A stretch of 6,852 bases of DNA from an uncultured Saprospiraceae bacterium (GTDB lineage Bacteria; Bacteroidota; Bacteroidia; Chitinophagales; Saprospiraceae): contig CALMIT010000792.1 of assembly GCA_937864255.1 (NCBI GenBank), positions 1-6,852 of the forward strand, in the 5' to 3' direction. A program made the translations under genes and the position numbers. Every line of letters starts with the position of its first letter. Position 1 is the stretch's first letter. Below the pieces are notes generated by a model that saw only the letters and a list, made by a program, of their open reading frames with translations, searched no databases and was not told the origin of the DNA. This document shows, one piece after another, positions 1-6,520 of the stretch.

Positions 1-483
1 AAAAGATATTACGGAAAGGGGGTGAATTATTGCCTCGCAATCGCCCACAGCCAAGATATAGCGGAAGACCTCGCACAGGATATTTTGCTCAAAGCGCTCG
101 ATAATTTGCCCCGGCTACATGATCCTGAACTTTTCAATCACTGGCTTTTCAGAATAGCACATAACCGTTGCCTCGACTGGATAAAAAACAAACAAAAGTG
201 GCATATCGTAGGCTTGGAAAACGCCGGAATAAAAGAGGCTGAAGCGGCGCCCGAAACGGAAGACAAATGGACGGAGGAAAAACGTATCTGCGCCCAACTC
301 GAACTGCTCGAAAATCTGCCATCGGAAATAAAAACCATCCTGATGGCAAAATACAAGGAAAATAAAACCATCGTCGAGTTGCAACAAACATACGGACTTT
401 CGGAATCAGCTGTAAAAATGAGACTGGCCAGAGCGCGGCAAAAGGTAACCAGTCTTTATGAAATGCAAAGAATTGTTGCTTAA
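1..483 (+). CDS. ECF-type RNA polymerase sigma-70 factor, 5' end missing
   Basis: Directs RNA polymerase core to a dedicated promoter set. The frame is open from base 1, so the gene is cut by the window edge. The GTG at 22 is an internal valine, because the upstream residues KRYYGKG already belong to sigma region 2. Of 160 visible residues, about 1-62 are region 2, with the acidic AEDLAQDILLKAL helix (core binding) and the FRIAHNRCLDWIKNK helix (-10 recognition). About 104-150 are region 4, with LPSEIKTIL and the helix-turn-helix LSESAVKMRLARARQKV (-35 recognition). Regions 3 and 1.1 are absent, as in ECF factors. Probably only 15-25 N-terminal residues are missing. No FecR-like anti-sigma gene follows; the next gene is a small lipoprotein 68 bases downstream. 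The signal and regulon cannot be read from the window. Family assignment is strong; the subgroup is unknown. Confidence 0.93.
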   Translation, partial: KRYYGKGVNYCLAIAHSQDIAEDLAQDILLKALDNLPRLHDPELFNHWLFRIAHNRCLDWIKNKQKWHIVGLENAGIKEAEAAPETEDKWTEEKRICAQLELLENLPSEIKTILMAKYKENKTIVELQQTYGLSESAVKMRLARARQKVTSLYEMQRIVA

Positions 484-551
484 AAAAAGATTAAAATCAA
501 TCAATTTATTACTTTTAACCGTCAATATTTTTCAATCAAAATTTTATAAAA

Positions 552-776
552 ATGAAAAAGTTCGTTCAATTTTTCGCTATTGCTCTTGTAGTTTTCACAC
601 TTGCTCTGGTTGGTTGCAAAAATCCTTCTGAAGGTACACAAGATGCTGCTACCGAGCCTGCTACCGAGCAAACTGCTCCTGCTACCGAGGCTTCACCGGC
701 TCCGGCTGAAGGACAAGCTACAGATCCTGCTGCTCAACCTGCTGAAGGTACAGAGCAACAAGGTGAAGAGAAGTAA
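552..776 (+). CDS. small low-complexity lipoprotein
   Basis: A 74-residue protein of unknown function. It has a lysine-bearing N-terminus, a hydrophobic core and a lipobox LVGC at residues 19-22, so it should be processed by signal peptidase II and lipidated on Cys22. The mature part (about 53 residues) is almost entirely Ala, Pro, Thr, Glu, Gln and Gly, acidic and probably disordered, with PATE repeats. All 15 alanines use the codon GCT, unlike the mixed GCC/GCG/GCT of the genes around it; this points to selection for high expression. The start ATG has an A/T-rich leader without a Shine-Dalgarno motif, normal for Bacteroidota. It stands alone between the sigma factor gene and a strong terminator, so its message is probably short and abundant. 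A structural or spacer role in the envelope is possible but not shown. Confidence 0.85.
   Translation: MKKFVQFFAIALVVFTLALVGCKNPSEGTQDAATEPATEQTAPATEASPAPAEGQATDPAAQPAEGTEQQGEEK
648..689 (+). repeat. short direct repeats inside the lipoprotein gene
   Basis: GCTACCGAG occurs three times (648-656, 660-668, 681-689). The last two copies extend to the 12-mer CCTGCTACCGAG (657-668 and 678-689). They encode the PATE units of the low-complexity region. The copies are identical in bases, which suggests recent slippage or very biased codon use. Confidence 0.8.
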
Positions 777-848
777 TTAATTTGGTCAGTTAGTCATAAA
801 AGACGGAACATCCAATATTAAGAATTTTGTTTTGCAAAGGATAATTCC

Positions 849-882
849 GAAAGGGCGCTACAGTGTAGCGCCCTTTCTTTTT
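849..882 (+). terminator. Rho-independent terminator after the lipoprotein gene
   Basis: A perfect 13-bp stem (849-861 pairing with 865-877, core GGGCGCTAC/GTAGCGCCC) with a 3-base loop AGT, followed at once by five Ts (878-882). It lies 72 bases after the lipoprotein stop codon and separates that gene from the histidine kinase. The reverse strand has no matching T tract beyond the stem, so it acts mainly on the + strand. Confidence 0.93.
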
Positions 883-903
883 CCTCATTATCCCCCCGCT
901 AAA

Positions 904-929
904 TTGCTTGAGAAATTGGTGTACATTTG
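904..929 (+). promoter_or_regulatory. candidate Bacteroidota promoter for the histidine kinase
   Basis: TACATTTG at 922-929 matches the -7 consensus TANNTTTG exactly. A TTG at 904-906 could be the -33 element, but the 15-base spacing is shorter than the usual 17-23. Transcription would start near 935, about 20 bases before the ATG at 954. The element overlaps the TTG codon at 927, which argues against that codon as translation start. Confidence 0.5.
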
Positions 930-953
930 GATGGCTTAAGACCTGAATTAACT

Positions 954-2849
954 ATGAGAAAGGTTGACTATCCCTTTTTGTTTTACCTTTTTCTTTCGTG
1001 TTTGTTTGTCGTGAGCGCCACCGCTCAAGTCAAACAAACCTTAGCTCCGTTTAAAGTTTATCCCGGAATTTATAATGCCTACACCGAAGCTAATTGCTAC
1101 GTTTTTCCTGACAGAAAAAGGGAGTTGGGTTATGAAGCAGGGCTTAAACACTGGCAGCAGGGCGATTTTGTGCCTTTAAAAGATTATAAAAAACCGGGCA
1201 AATTTGCCCGTGGAGGTTATAATTTCTGGATATATCTGGAACTCGAAAATCCGAATCCCGATTCCATGTTTTTGCTGTTTAAAGTACTACAGGATACTGC
1301 CTGGGTGAACGGCATCAGCACAGTGCGTGAAACTTTCAAGCCCGCCAAAGACCCTTTCGGAATCCTGAACAGCGGCGTGGACGACGCTTTTTATTATACT
1401 ATCGCGCCTTACAAAAAAGACTCGCTGCTTTTTAAAATAAATTGGTACAACCTTCACGAAAACTTCGCCCCCCGCATCAGCGATTTAAAAACTTTCGAGC
1501 AAAAATTATTGCAAAATAAAGGACGGTTGATTTTGATATACGGCATTTCTTTCGGCTGCTTTGTTATTCTTTTTTTACTGGCAATGTTGCTCTACCTGCA
1601 AAACAAAGACAAAGCATTTTTGTGGTATGCCGTTTATCTTTTTAGTATCATGTTCATTGCCTGGCGCAATTTTGAACTGCTCTACACACCTTTTTACTCC
1701 AGTCTTTATATCCTGAAATGGCGCACTACAAAATTTGCACAAAATGTCCTTTTGTTTATCGCGTACGTCCAGTTTGTCAGGTATTTTGTAGGCGTCCGGC
1801 AGCAAGATTTGAAACTGGATAATTTGCTCAAAACTTTTAATAAAGTTTTCCTCATCGCACTGCCAGTAGAATTACTGCTGCAAGTTCTAAGTATGCACTG
1901 GAGCTACGTTTTCTACTGGTGGTTCAGAGCGGCCGGCGTGCTGTTTAGTTTTGCACTGCTCTTTTGGCTGGGGCGCCTGAAAAGCCCGATGGTAAAATTT
2001 GTAATAGCCGGTAGTTTGTGCCTGCTTATCTGGGATGTTATTTCCTGGGCTTTTCCGGCGGATATTACCTCCGATGTCAGTATGATTGGCGTGATGCTGG
2101 ATGTGTTTTGCTTTTCGACGGGTCTTGCGGTGAGGGAAAGGATGTTGCGCGACAACCACGACCGTTTGCAAAAAAACCTGATAGAAGAAATGCAAAGAAC
2201 GCAGCAACTACAGCTGGAAAAAGAGCAAACGCTGACCCACGAACGCGACCGCATAGCCTCCGAAATGCACGACGACCTCGGTTCGGGACTCACCACCTTG
2301 CGCTTTTTGAGCCTGACAGCCATCGAAAATGAAGCCGATGCAGGTAAAAAAACACGCATAACAAAAATTGCCGAAAAGGCTTCCGACATCATGGAAAATA
2401 TGGCGGACATCATCTGGGCGATGAATTCACGAAACGACACACTGGATAATTTTTGCTACTACATGCGCGGCTACGCCGCCGACTTCCTGGAAGACCATAA
2501 AATCAAAAGCCGCATTCGCATCCCGGACGATATTCCGTTTGTAAAACTGGACGGAAGCAAACGCAGGAACCTGCTCCTGGCGGTAAAAGAAATTTTGAAC
2601 AACGTAGTCAAACACGCCAAAACCAGTGAAGTGGAAATTGTAATCCGGTTTGACGAACAACTGCACATTTCCATAAAAGACAACGGCATCGGGTTTTCCG
2701 GCGAGCAAAACGGGGAAAAGATTTTTGGCGGAAACGGACTAAAAAACATTTCGAAAAGAATAACCGAAATACACGGTTCGGTGCATTTTGTCCAAAATCA
2801 CGGTACCGAAGTGTGCATCGCCGTGCCGCTGGGAAAAAGCGATACCTGA
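954..2849 (+). CDS. 7TMR-DISM-type membrane sensor histidine kinase (HisKA_3/HATPase)
   Basis: Sensor kinase of the two-component pair; it autophosphorylates and passes the phosphate to the downstream regulator. From the ATG at 954 it has 631 residues. Order: signal peptide (1-24, ending SATA before Q25); extracytoplasmic sensor of about 165 residues resembling the 7TMR-DISM extracellular domain; seven hydrophobic helices at about 192-398; coiled linker at about 400-430; HisKA_3 dimerisation/phosphotransfer helix with ERDRIASEMHDDLG (phosphoacceptor His439); HATPase domain with N box EILNN (Asn549/550), G1 box DNGIGF (from Asp576) and G2 box GGNGLKNI (from Gly592). All catalytic motifs look intact. 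The frame also opens at a TTG (927), but that adds acidic residues before the signal peptide and overlaps the -7 element, so 954 is preferred. The ligand is unknown; DISM-type sensors are often proposed to bind carbohydrates or other small molecules. Confidence 0.93.
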   Translation: MRKVDYPFLFYLFLSCLFVVSATAQVKQTLAPFKVYPGIYNAYTEANCYVFPDRKRELGYEAGLKHWQQGDFVPLKDYKKPGKFARGGYNFWIYLELENPNPDSMFLLFKVLQDTAWVNGISTVRETFKPAKDPFGILNSGVDDAFYYTIAPYKKDSLLFKINWYNLHENFAPRISDLKTFEQKLLQNKGRLILIYGISFGCFVILFLLAMLLYLQNKDKAFLWYAVYLFSIMFIAWRNFELLYTPFYSSLYILKWRTTKFAQNVLLFIAYVQFVRYFVGVRQQDLKLDNLLKTFNKVFLIALPVELLLQVLSMHWSYVFYWWFRAAGVLFSFALLFWLGRLKSPMVKFVIAGSLCLLIWDVISWAFPADITSDVSMIGVMLDVFCFSTGLAVRERMLRDNHDRLQKNLIEEMQRTQQLQLEKEQTLTHERDRIASEMHDDLGSGLTTLRFLSLTAIENEADAGKKTRITKIAEKASDIMENMADIIWAMNSRNDTLDNFCYYMRGYAADFLEDHKIKSRIRIPDDIPFVKLDGSKRRNLLLAVKEILNNVVKHAKTSEVEIVIRFDEQLHISIKDNGIGFSGEQNGEKIFGGNGLKNISKRITEIHGSVHFVQNHGTEVCIAVPLGKSDT

Positions 2850-2884
2850 CCGAAAGGTTTATTTTTAGGCAGTTGCGGCGGGCG

Positions 2885-2892
2885 TACCTTTG
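2885..2892 (+). promoter_or_regulatory. possible -7 element upstream of the response regulator
   Basis: TACCTTTG fits TANNTTTG exactly. No TTTG -33 box sits at the right distance; only T-rich sequence (2858-2867) does. If used, transcription would begin near 2899. That leaves almost no leader for the ATG at 2904 but a normal one for the ATG at 2931. It would let the regulator be expressed apart from the kinase. Confidence 0.35.
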
Positions 2893-2930
2893 AGGAAAAA
2901 CGAATGCTGAAAATCAACTTTGAAAAAATC

Positions 2931-3563
2931 ATGACTCCCGTAAGCACTAAATTGTGGCTGGTAGAAGATCAAAAAGACATCCGGGAAGGAATGTCTTCGC
3001 TACTTTCTTTCTCGGGACAGTTTGCGGGATTGAAAACTTTTTCCAACGCGGAAGACATGCTGGAGGAATTGAAAGAGGAAGCGCCGCAAATTGTGATACT
3101 GGACATCGGCTTGCCCGGCATCAACGGCGTGGAAGCGCTGGTCAGATTGAAAAATAAAAAACCGAATGTTAAAGTGTTGATTTTCAGCGTTTTTGAAAAC
3201 GACTCTCATGTTTTTGAAGCTTTGAAAGCGGGCGCCGACGGTTATATTTTGAAAAAAGAAAGACCCGAAAAAATCCTCGAATCCATCCACGACGTATTAT
3301 CGGGAGGCGCGCCGATGAGCCGCGAGATAGCCCGGAAGGTGCTGGAAACTTTTCATCCGCAATCCGCCGATGCTGCTTTTGAAGTGCTGACGACACGCGA
3401 AAAAGAAGTGCTCGAATTGCTCGCCAAAGGTTTTTTATACAAAGAAATCGCCGACAAACTGAATATCAGCCTGAGCACCGTAAAACTGCACCTCCACCAT
3501 ACCTACGAAAAGCTCCACGTGCAAAATCGCTCCGAAGCCATCCTTCGCTACCTCGGCAAATAA
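2931..3563 (+). CDS. NarL/LuxR-family two-component response regulator
   Basis: Cytoplasmic DNA-binding partner of the upstream kinase. With the ATG at 2931 it has 210 residues. Receiver domain, about 7-125: acidic pair Glu12/Asp13 (WLVEDQ), phosphoacceptor Asp58 (VILDIGLPG), switch Ser86 and conserved Lys108 (YILKK). LuxR-type helix-turn-helix, about 150-208: LTTREKEVLELLAKG, then YKEIADKLNISLSTVKLHL as the recognition unit. All expected functional residues are present. An in-frame ATG at 2904 would add nine residues and has an AGGA seven bases upstream. The second ATG is preferred because its AAAAAATC leader resembles those of the genes at 5583 and 6521, and because family members usually begin close to the first strand. 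It follows the kinase by 81 bases (54 from the earlier ATG). Its target promoters are unknown. Confidence 0.93.
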   Translation: MTPVSTKLWLVEDQKDIREGMSSLLSFSGQFAGLKTFSNAEDMLEELKEEAPQIVILDIGLPGINGVEALVRLKNKKPNVKVLIFSVFENDSHVFEALKAGADGYILKKERPEKILESIHDVLSGGAPMSREIARKVLETFHPQSADAAFEVLTTREKEVLELLAKGFLYKEIADKLNISLSTVKLHLHHTYEKLHVQNRSEAILRYLGK

Positions 3564-3580
3564 ACTGTACAAACGGTCTA

Positions 3581-3611
3581 TTTCGGACGCCGATCGACTC
3601 CTTTAGTTTTG
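3581..3611 (+). promoter_or_regulatory. Bacteroidota-type promoter for the outer-membrane protein gene
   Basis: TTTC at 3581-3584 (consensus TTTG) and TAGTTTTG at 3604-3611 (exact TANNTTTG) are separated by 19 bases, the expected spacing. Predicted transcription start is near 3617, giving a leader of about 49 bases to the ATG at 3666. This is the best promoter match in the window. Confidence 0.6.
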
Positions 3612-3665
3612 CCATTGCAAAGACGGGAAATCTACCCGGCACTCAAAACCTAAAATCTTAAAAAG

Positions 3666-4880
3666 ATGGCAAAAACTATTCAAATTCAGTTGACCGGGCT
3701 ATTCCTATTTATTTTTTGTTTTTACGCTGCCGCGCAGCAACCCAACTTACCGGTGGATAAAATAGCCAAGAGCACAGAATTTGCCATACCCGCTTCGCCG
3801 GCTTTTAACTTGCTCAATGACAATGTGCCCTCGCGCATCCAGCGCTATTCGACGCTCCGCGATTTTAAAGTGGATTGGAGTTTTTACAGCGGGCAGGTCA
3901 GCCAGGGAATAAGTCCCGGACTGGCCTTAGAAGCGCAACCGGTTTGGCTGTTGGTTTTTGACCAGCAGGCGGCCACGCGCTACAGGCAGGCGGGAAGTTT
4001 TGCGCGCACGCTCAGCACCCTGAGTTTTTCATTCGGTACCAATATTACCAATGAAAAAAACTGGCTTGCCTGGGGCGTGAAACTCAATCTTTACCGGCAA
4101 TATGATCCGTTGAAAGATTCAAAATTTTTAAAAGCGCTGGAAGAAAGTACGAACAGCAAAAAGGAAGTTTTTGACCTGAAAATAAATGACCTGGAGCGGG
4201 AAAAAATTTTATTGAAAAAGACCGATCCGGTTTATGACCAACGGTATAATGAACTGGAAGACAGCATCGTACAAATGCAGGTAGCCATCAAAGAAGTGGA
4301 GGCAAACCAGTCGCAAAAACTCGCTGCCGTGCGCGAAGATTACATCAGAAAACACTGGAATAGTTCTTATCTCGACGTGGCTTACGGAAAATTATCCACG
4401 TATGAAATGCTGAACAAATCATTCAGCAAAACCATCGAAGACCCGGTCACGGGGCAGGATACAACCATTACTTTTTCGTCCAACAGCCTGAAACTGAGCA
4501 GCGAAGGCTGGAGCGCCTGGGTTTCGGGAGGCGTGAAAGCCGGAAAAAGCGGACTCGTGTCAGATATGGTTCGCTATGGTGTAAAACCCTCCACCATTCT
4601 CGGCGCAAAAAGCAATGTACTGTCTATGGGACTTAATCTCCGCTACGGTTCCAATCGCTACAATTTTTTTGTGGAAGGTTTTTACGACAATGCCCGAAGT
4701 GAGTTTAAAACACTGGAGGGGCAAACCATCGAACAGAAATTTTATGTACTCACACTCGGCGGCGACTGGCGGTTCAGCAAGAATGTAATGCTGACTTTCG
4801 GCATTCGCCAAACTAAGGATTTTGACAACGACACTTACCTGCTACAGCCGCTTATCAATGTGAATTGCCTGATGCGCTAA
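3666..4880 (+). CDS. predicted outer-membrane beta-barrel protein with coiled-coil insertion
   Basis: A 404-residue exported protein without a recognised specific function. A signal peptide spans about 1-23 (hydrophobic 11-20, AAA before Gln24). Residues 43-75, with PAFNLLNDNVPS and RDFKVDWSF, resemble the entry segment of many Bacteroidota outer-membrane proteins. Alternating beta-strand-like stretches follow at about 85-143 and again from 232 to the end (for example SAWVSGGVKAG, LSMGLNLRYG, YNFFVEGFYD, NVMLTFGIRQT). Between them, about 152-230 is highly charged and helical with heptad-like spacing, predicted as a coiled coil inserted in the barrel. The C-terminus is LINVNCLMR, lacking the terminal aromatic residue of classical barrels, and no T9SS sorting domain is evident. 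It has its own promoter, starts 102 bases after the regulator and may be a target of the two-component pair (inference). The barrel assignment rests on sequence pattern only. Confidence 0.75.
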   Translation: MAKTIQIQLTGLFLFIFCFYAAAQQPNLPVDKIAKSTEFAIPASPAFNLLNDNVPSRIQRYSTLRDFKVDWSFYSGQVSQGISPGLALEAQPVWLLVFDQQAATRYRQAGSFARTLSTLSFSFGTNITNEKNWLAWGVKLNLYRQYDPLKDSKFLKALEESTNSKKEVFDLKINDLEREKILLKKTDPVYDQRYNELEDSIVQMQVAIKEVEANQSQKLAAVREDYIRKHWNSSYLDVAYGKLSTYEMLNKSFSKTIEDPVTGQDTTITFSSNSLKLSSEGWSAWVSGGVKAGKSGLVSDMVRYGVKPSTILGAKSNVLSMGLNLRYGSNRYNFFVEGFYDNARSEFKTLEGQTIEQKFYVLTLGGDWRFSKNVMLTFGIRQTKDFDNDTYLLQPLINVNCLMR

Positions 4881-4979
4881 AATCTTTTTACCCATTTTAT
4901 AAATATTTAATCCAACACAAAATTTCAGACTCCAAACCCGACCATTCCAATTTTTTTTAACCAAATAATTATCAACTGT

Positions 4980-5561
4980 ATGAAAAACACACTTTCGTTT
5001 GTAGCCATTTGCTTTTTAATCGCCACGGGTACTTTTGCTCAAAAAGGAACGCCCGTCATTGTTGAAGGACAAACCCTTTACCGGAAATCTTCAGAAAAAC
5101 TCACTGCCAACAGCACGGGCTGTGTGCTTTGCGAGGATAAAAAACTCACCAAAAACTGCAGGGAATATGTATGCGACAATGGTGGTAATTGTAACGATTT
5201 CGGTATCAGCATCGCCGATTTGAAAAAAATCGCCCGTGATGGTTCGGCAGAAAAGATCTCCGGATTCCAACATGTGCCGGTAGAAGGAACTGTTGGCGGA
5301 TTAAGTTACAGAGAAGGAGATCAGAAAAGCGTCACTTTTATTTACAAAGAAGGAAACAACATCGTACTGGAATGCCATAAAGTATCATCCACATCCGATC
5401 CATCAGGGAGTAGTACGACACCCGTATTTAAGGAAACCAAACCTGCCCAGGACCCAAAACCAAAGCTTTTAACGACTATCAATGATATTACATTCGGTAT
5501 TCAGAAGGATAAAATGAAATCCGCAAATAAAAATGCAGAAACAGTAAAACAGCTTTTATAA
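4980..5561 (+). CDS. secreted cysteine-rich protein of unknown function
   Basis: A 193-residue protein. A signal peptide spans about 1-20 (hydrophobic core, TGTFA before Gln21), so it acts outside the cytoplasm. The mature part has a cysteine cluster C48-x2-C51-x8-C60-x4-C65-x5-C71 plus Cys132. That even number could form three disulfides, or the cluster could hold a metal. Residues about 76-135 look like a small alpha/beta fold ending in beta strands (VTFIYKEGNNIVLECHKV). A Pro/Ser/Thr/Lys-rich linker, about 136-163, leads to a polar tail of about 30 residues. The motif TKNCREYVCDNGGNC (57-71) recurs in altered form in the next gene. No clear promoter was found in the 99-base gap upstream, so it may be read from the preceding gene's promoter. 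It is 21 bases from the next gene, probably one operon. The family is not recognised. Confidence 0.82.
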   Translation: MKNTLSFVAICFLIATGTFAQKGTPVIVEGQTLYRKSSEKLTANSTGCVLCEDKKLTKNCREYVCDNGGNCNDFGISIADLKKIARDGSAEKISGFQHVPVEGTVGGLSYREGDQKSVTFIYKEGNNIVLECHKVSSTSDPSGSSTTPVFKETKPAQDPKPKLLTTINDITFGIQKDKMKSANKNAETVKQLL

Positions 5562-5582
5562 ATCATTCAAAATCAATTAATC

Positions 5583-5954
5583 ATGAAAATTTCCATCGCA
5601 TTCACCGTTTTATTTGTGGCACTTTGTACAGTTGCCACACAGGCTCAAAAAGACCTCACACGAATGGTAAATATGCTTCCCGCTAAAGATGCTACCTACC
5701 TGATTCACAGTGAAAAAAATGTATTTCTATACGCCGTCAAGCAGTCAGGAAAAATAGTCTCGTACGAAGCATTTGACAGAAGCGGTCAGTCGATCGCGAT
5801 CAGCCGCGAGGAGGGCAATGTAAAAAAAGGGGTCAAAAGAGCTGACGATCTTAAAGCATCCGGCAGTCCTTTCCAGACAGTAACTGAACAGTGTACAAAA
5901 ACGGTTTGTTTGGGTAGTAACTGCTATAAAGTACCTTGTACAAGTTCTCTATAG
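5583..5954 (+). CDS. small secreted protein with C-terminal CxxxxC array
   Basis: A 123-residue exported protein with no recognised family. A signal peptide covers about 1-21 (cleavage near TQA before Gln22). The middle (about 36-75) is beta-rich, with NVFLYAVKQSGKIVSYE. The C-terminus has four cysteines exactly five residues apart: C104, C109, C114 and C119 (C-x4-C-x4-C-x4-C), ending four residues before the stop. Such spacing could support two disulfides or a metal site. The segment TEQCTKTVCLGSNC (101-114) resembles TKNCREYVCDNGGNC of the upstream protein, sharing T-x-[NQ]-C-x3-V-C and N-C. The ATG has an A/T-rich AATC leader. It lies 21 bases after the previous gene and 37 before the next, consistent with co-transcription. 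The related motif suggests a joint or parallel role for the two proteins (inference). Confidence 0.8.
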   Translation: MKISIAFTVLFVALCTVATQAQKDLTRMVNMLPAKDATYLIHSEKNVFLYAVKQSGKIVSYEAFDRSGQSIAISREEGNVKKGVKRADDLKASGSPFQTVTEQCTKTVCLGSNCYKVPCTSSL

Positions 5955-5991
5955 GAGTCCAGAATTTTTCACCCATAAAATCAACCCTGTC

Positions 5992-6417
5992 ATGAAAAAA
6001 GCAATCATTTTTTACTGTGTGCTGGCTTCGCTGATGCTCGGCTCTCAGCCTTCGGCACAAGCACAAAGAACAGCTACCTGGAAAGGCGGCACGCCCGGAA
6101 GACCATCGGATTGGACTTGCTCGACCAATTGGAAAGAAGGGCGCGAACCGGATGAATTCAGTAATGTAATTATTCCGGACGTTTCGACCAGTACATTTGT
6201 TTACCCGGTTTTGAAAAACGGAGAAGTAGAAATTTTGAGCCTATTTGTATATCCGCGCGCCACCATTACTGTTTTAGAAAATGCCCGTCTCATCATTCTT
6301 GAACAAGACGAAAATACTCCGATCGCTTCGAAAAAAATGTCCACCGACTCGTATCTGCTGACAGCGGCGACCGAACATCCGAAAGCAGCGATGTCAAGAA
6401 AGTGCGTCAAAAACTAA
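5992..6417 (+). CDS. short secreted protein with Trp-rich surface-domain-like N-terminus
   Basis: A 141-residue exported protein. A signal peptide covers about 1-24 (SAQA before Gln25). The mature start, TATWKGG then DWTCSTNWKEGREP, followed by FSNVIIPDVS and then LFVYPRATITVLENARLII, matches a pattern common at the N-terminus of large Bacteroidota surface proteins: W-x-G ... W ... NW ... P ... VIIP ... V ... ATITV. These usually form a small beta-helix-like module. Here it stands alone and ends after about 35 further residues of polar tail, without a T9SS sorting domain. Cysteines are Cys43 and Cys138. A run of seven A (6331-6337) lies at the module-tail junction, where the protein changes character. 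It is probably the third gene of the operon that begins at 4980. The function is unknown; a cell-surface role is the best guess. Confidence 0.78.
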   Translation: MKKAIIFYCVLASLMLGSQPSAQAQRTATWKGGTPGRPSDWTCSTNWKEGREPDEFSNVIIPDVSTSTFVYPVLKNGEVEILSLFVYPRATITVLENARLIILEQDENTPIASKKMSTDSYLLTAATEHPKAAMSRKCVKN

Positions 6418-6446
6418 GTTTTCTATTCATCTTTTTCATTTAGACA

Positions 6447-6488
6447 CCTGTCGGATTGCTGCCCGCACAGGCAGGATATTCTTTTTTT
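6447..6488 (+). terminator. possible terminator or attenuator before the last gene
   Basis: Two overlapping hairpins can form. One pairs CCTGTCGG (6447-6454) with CCG and ACAGG (6463-6465, 6467-6471), with one bulged C. The other pairs CTGCC (6459-6463) with GGCAG (6470-6474) around a 6-base loop. Seven Ts (6482-6488) follow the second after 7 bases. The gap between stem and T tract is longer than in strong terminators, so it is weak or conditional. Confidence 0.35.
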
Positions 6489-6520
6489 AAAAACCTATTT
6501 ATAATTAAAAATTCATAATC

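Noticed and set aside
22..483. GTG at 22 as start of the sigma factor
   Set aside because: The frame is open back to base 1 and the upstream residues fit sigma region 2, so the gene is truncated by the window and the true start lies outside it.
501..533. Promoter for the lipoprotein gene (TACTTTTA at 510-517 or TATTTTTC at 526-533)
   Set aside because: Both are one base off TANNTTTG and neither has a clear TTTG -33 box; in such A/T-rich sequence chance matches are likely, so no specific site can be chosen.
1575..2749. Long minus-strand open frames opposite the kinase gene
   Set aside because: They lie wholly inside a gene with intact kinase motifs, have no recognisable domains and are rich in Cys/Phe/Ser as expected from antisense reading of this coding strand.
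2850..2870. Terminator between kinase and regulator (ACC-GAAA-GGT then T-rich)
   Set aside because: The stem is only three base pairs; too weak to call.
6331..6446. Frameshift at the A7 tract extending the 5992 gene in another frame
   Set aside because: A shifted frame runs through 6418-6443 and ends in a hydrophobic stretch and a TAG, but it shows no recognisable domain continuation, so a frameshift cannot be supported from the sequence alone.
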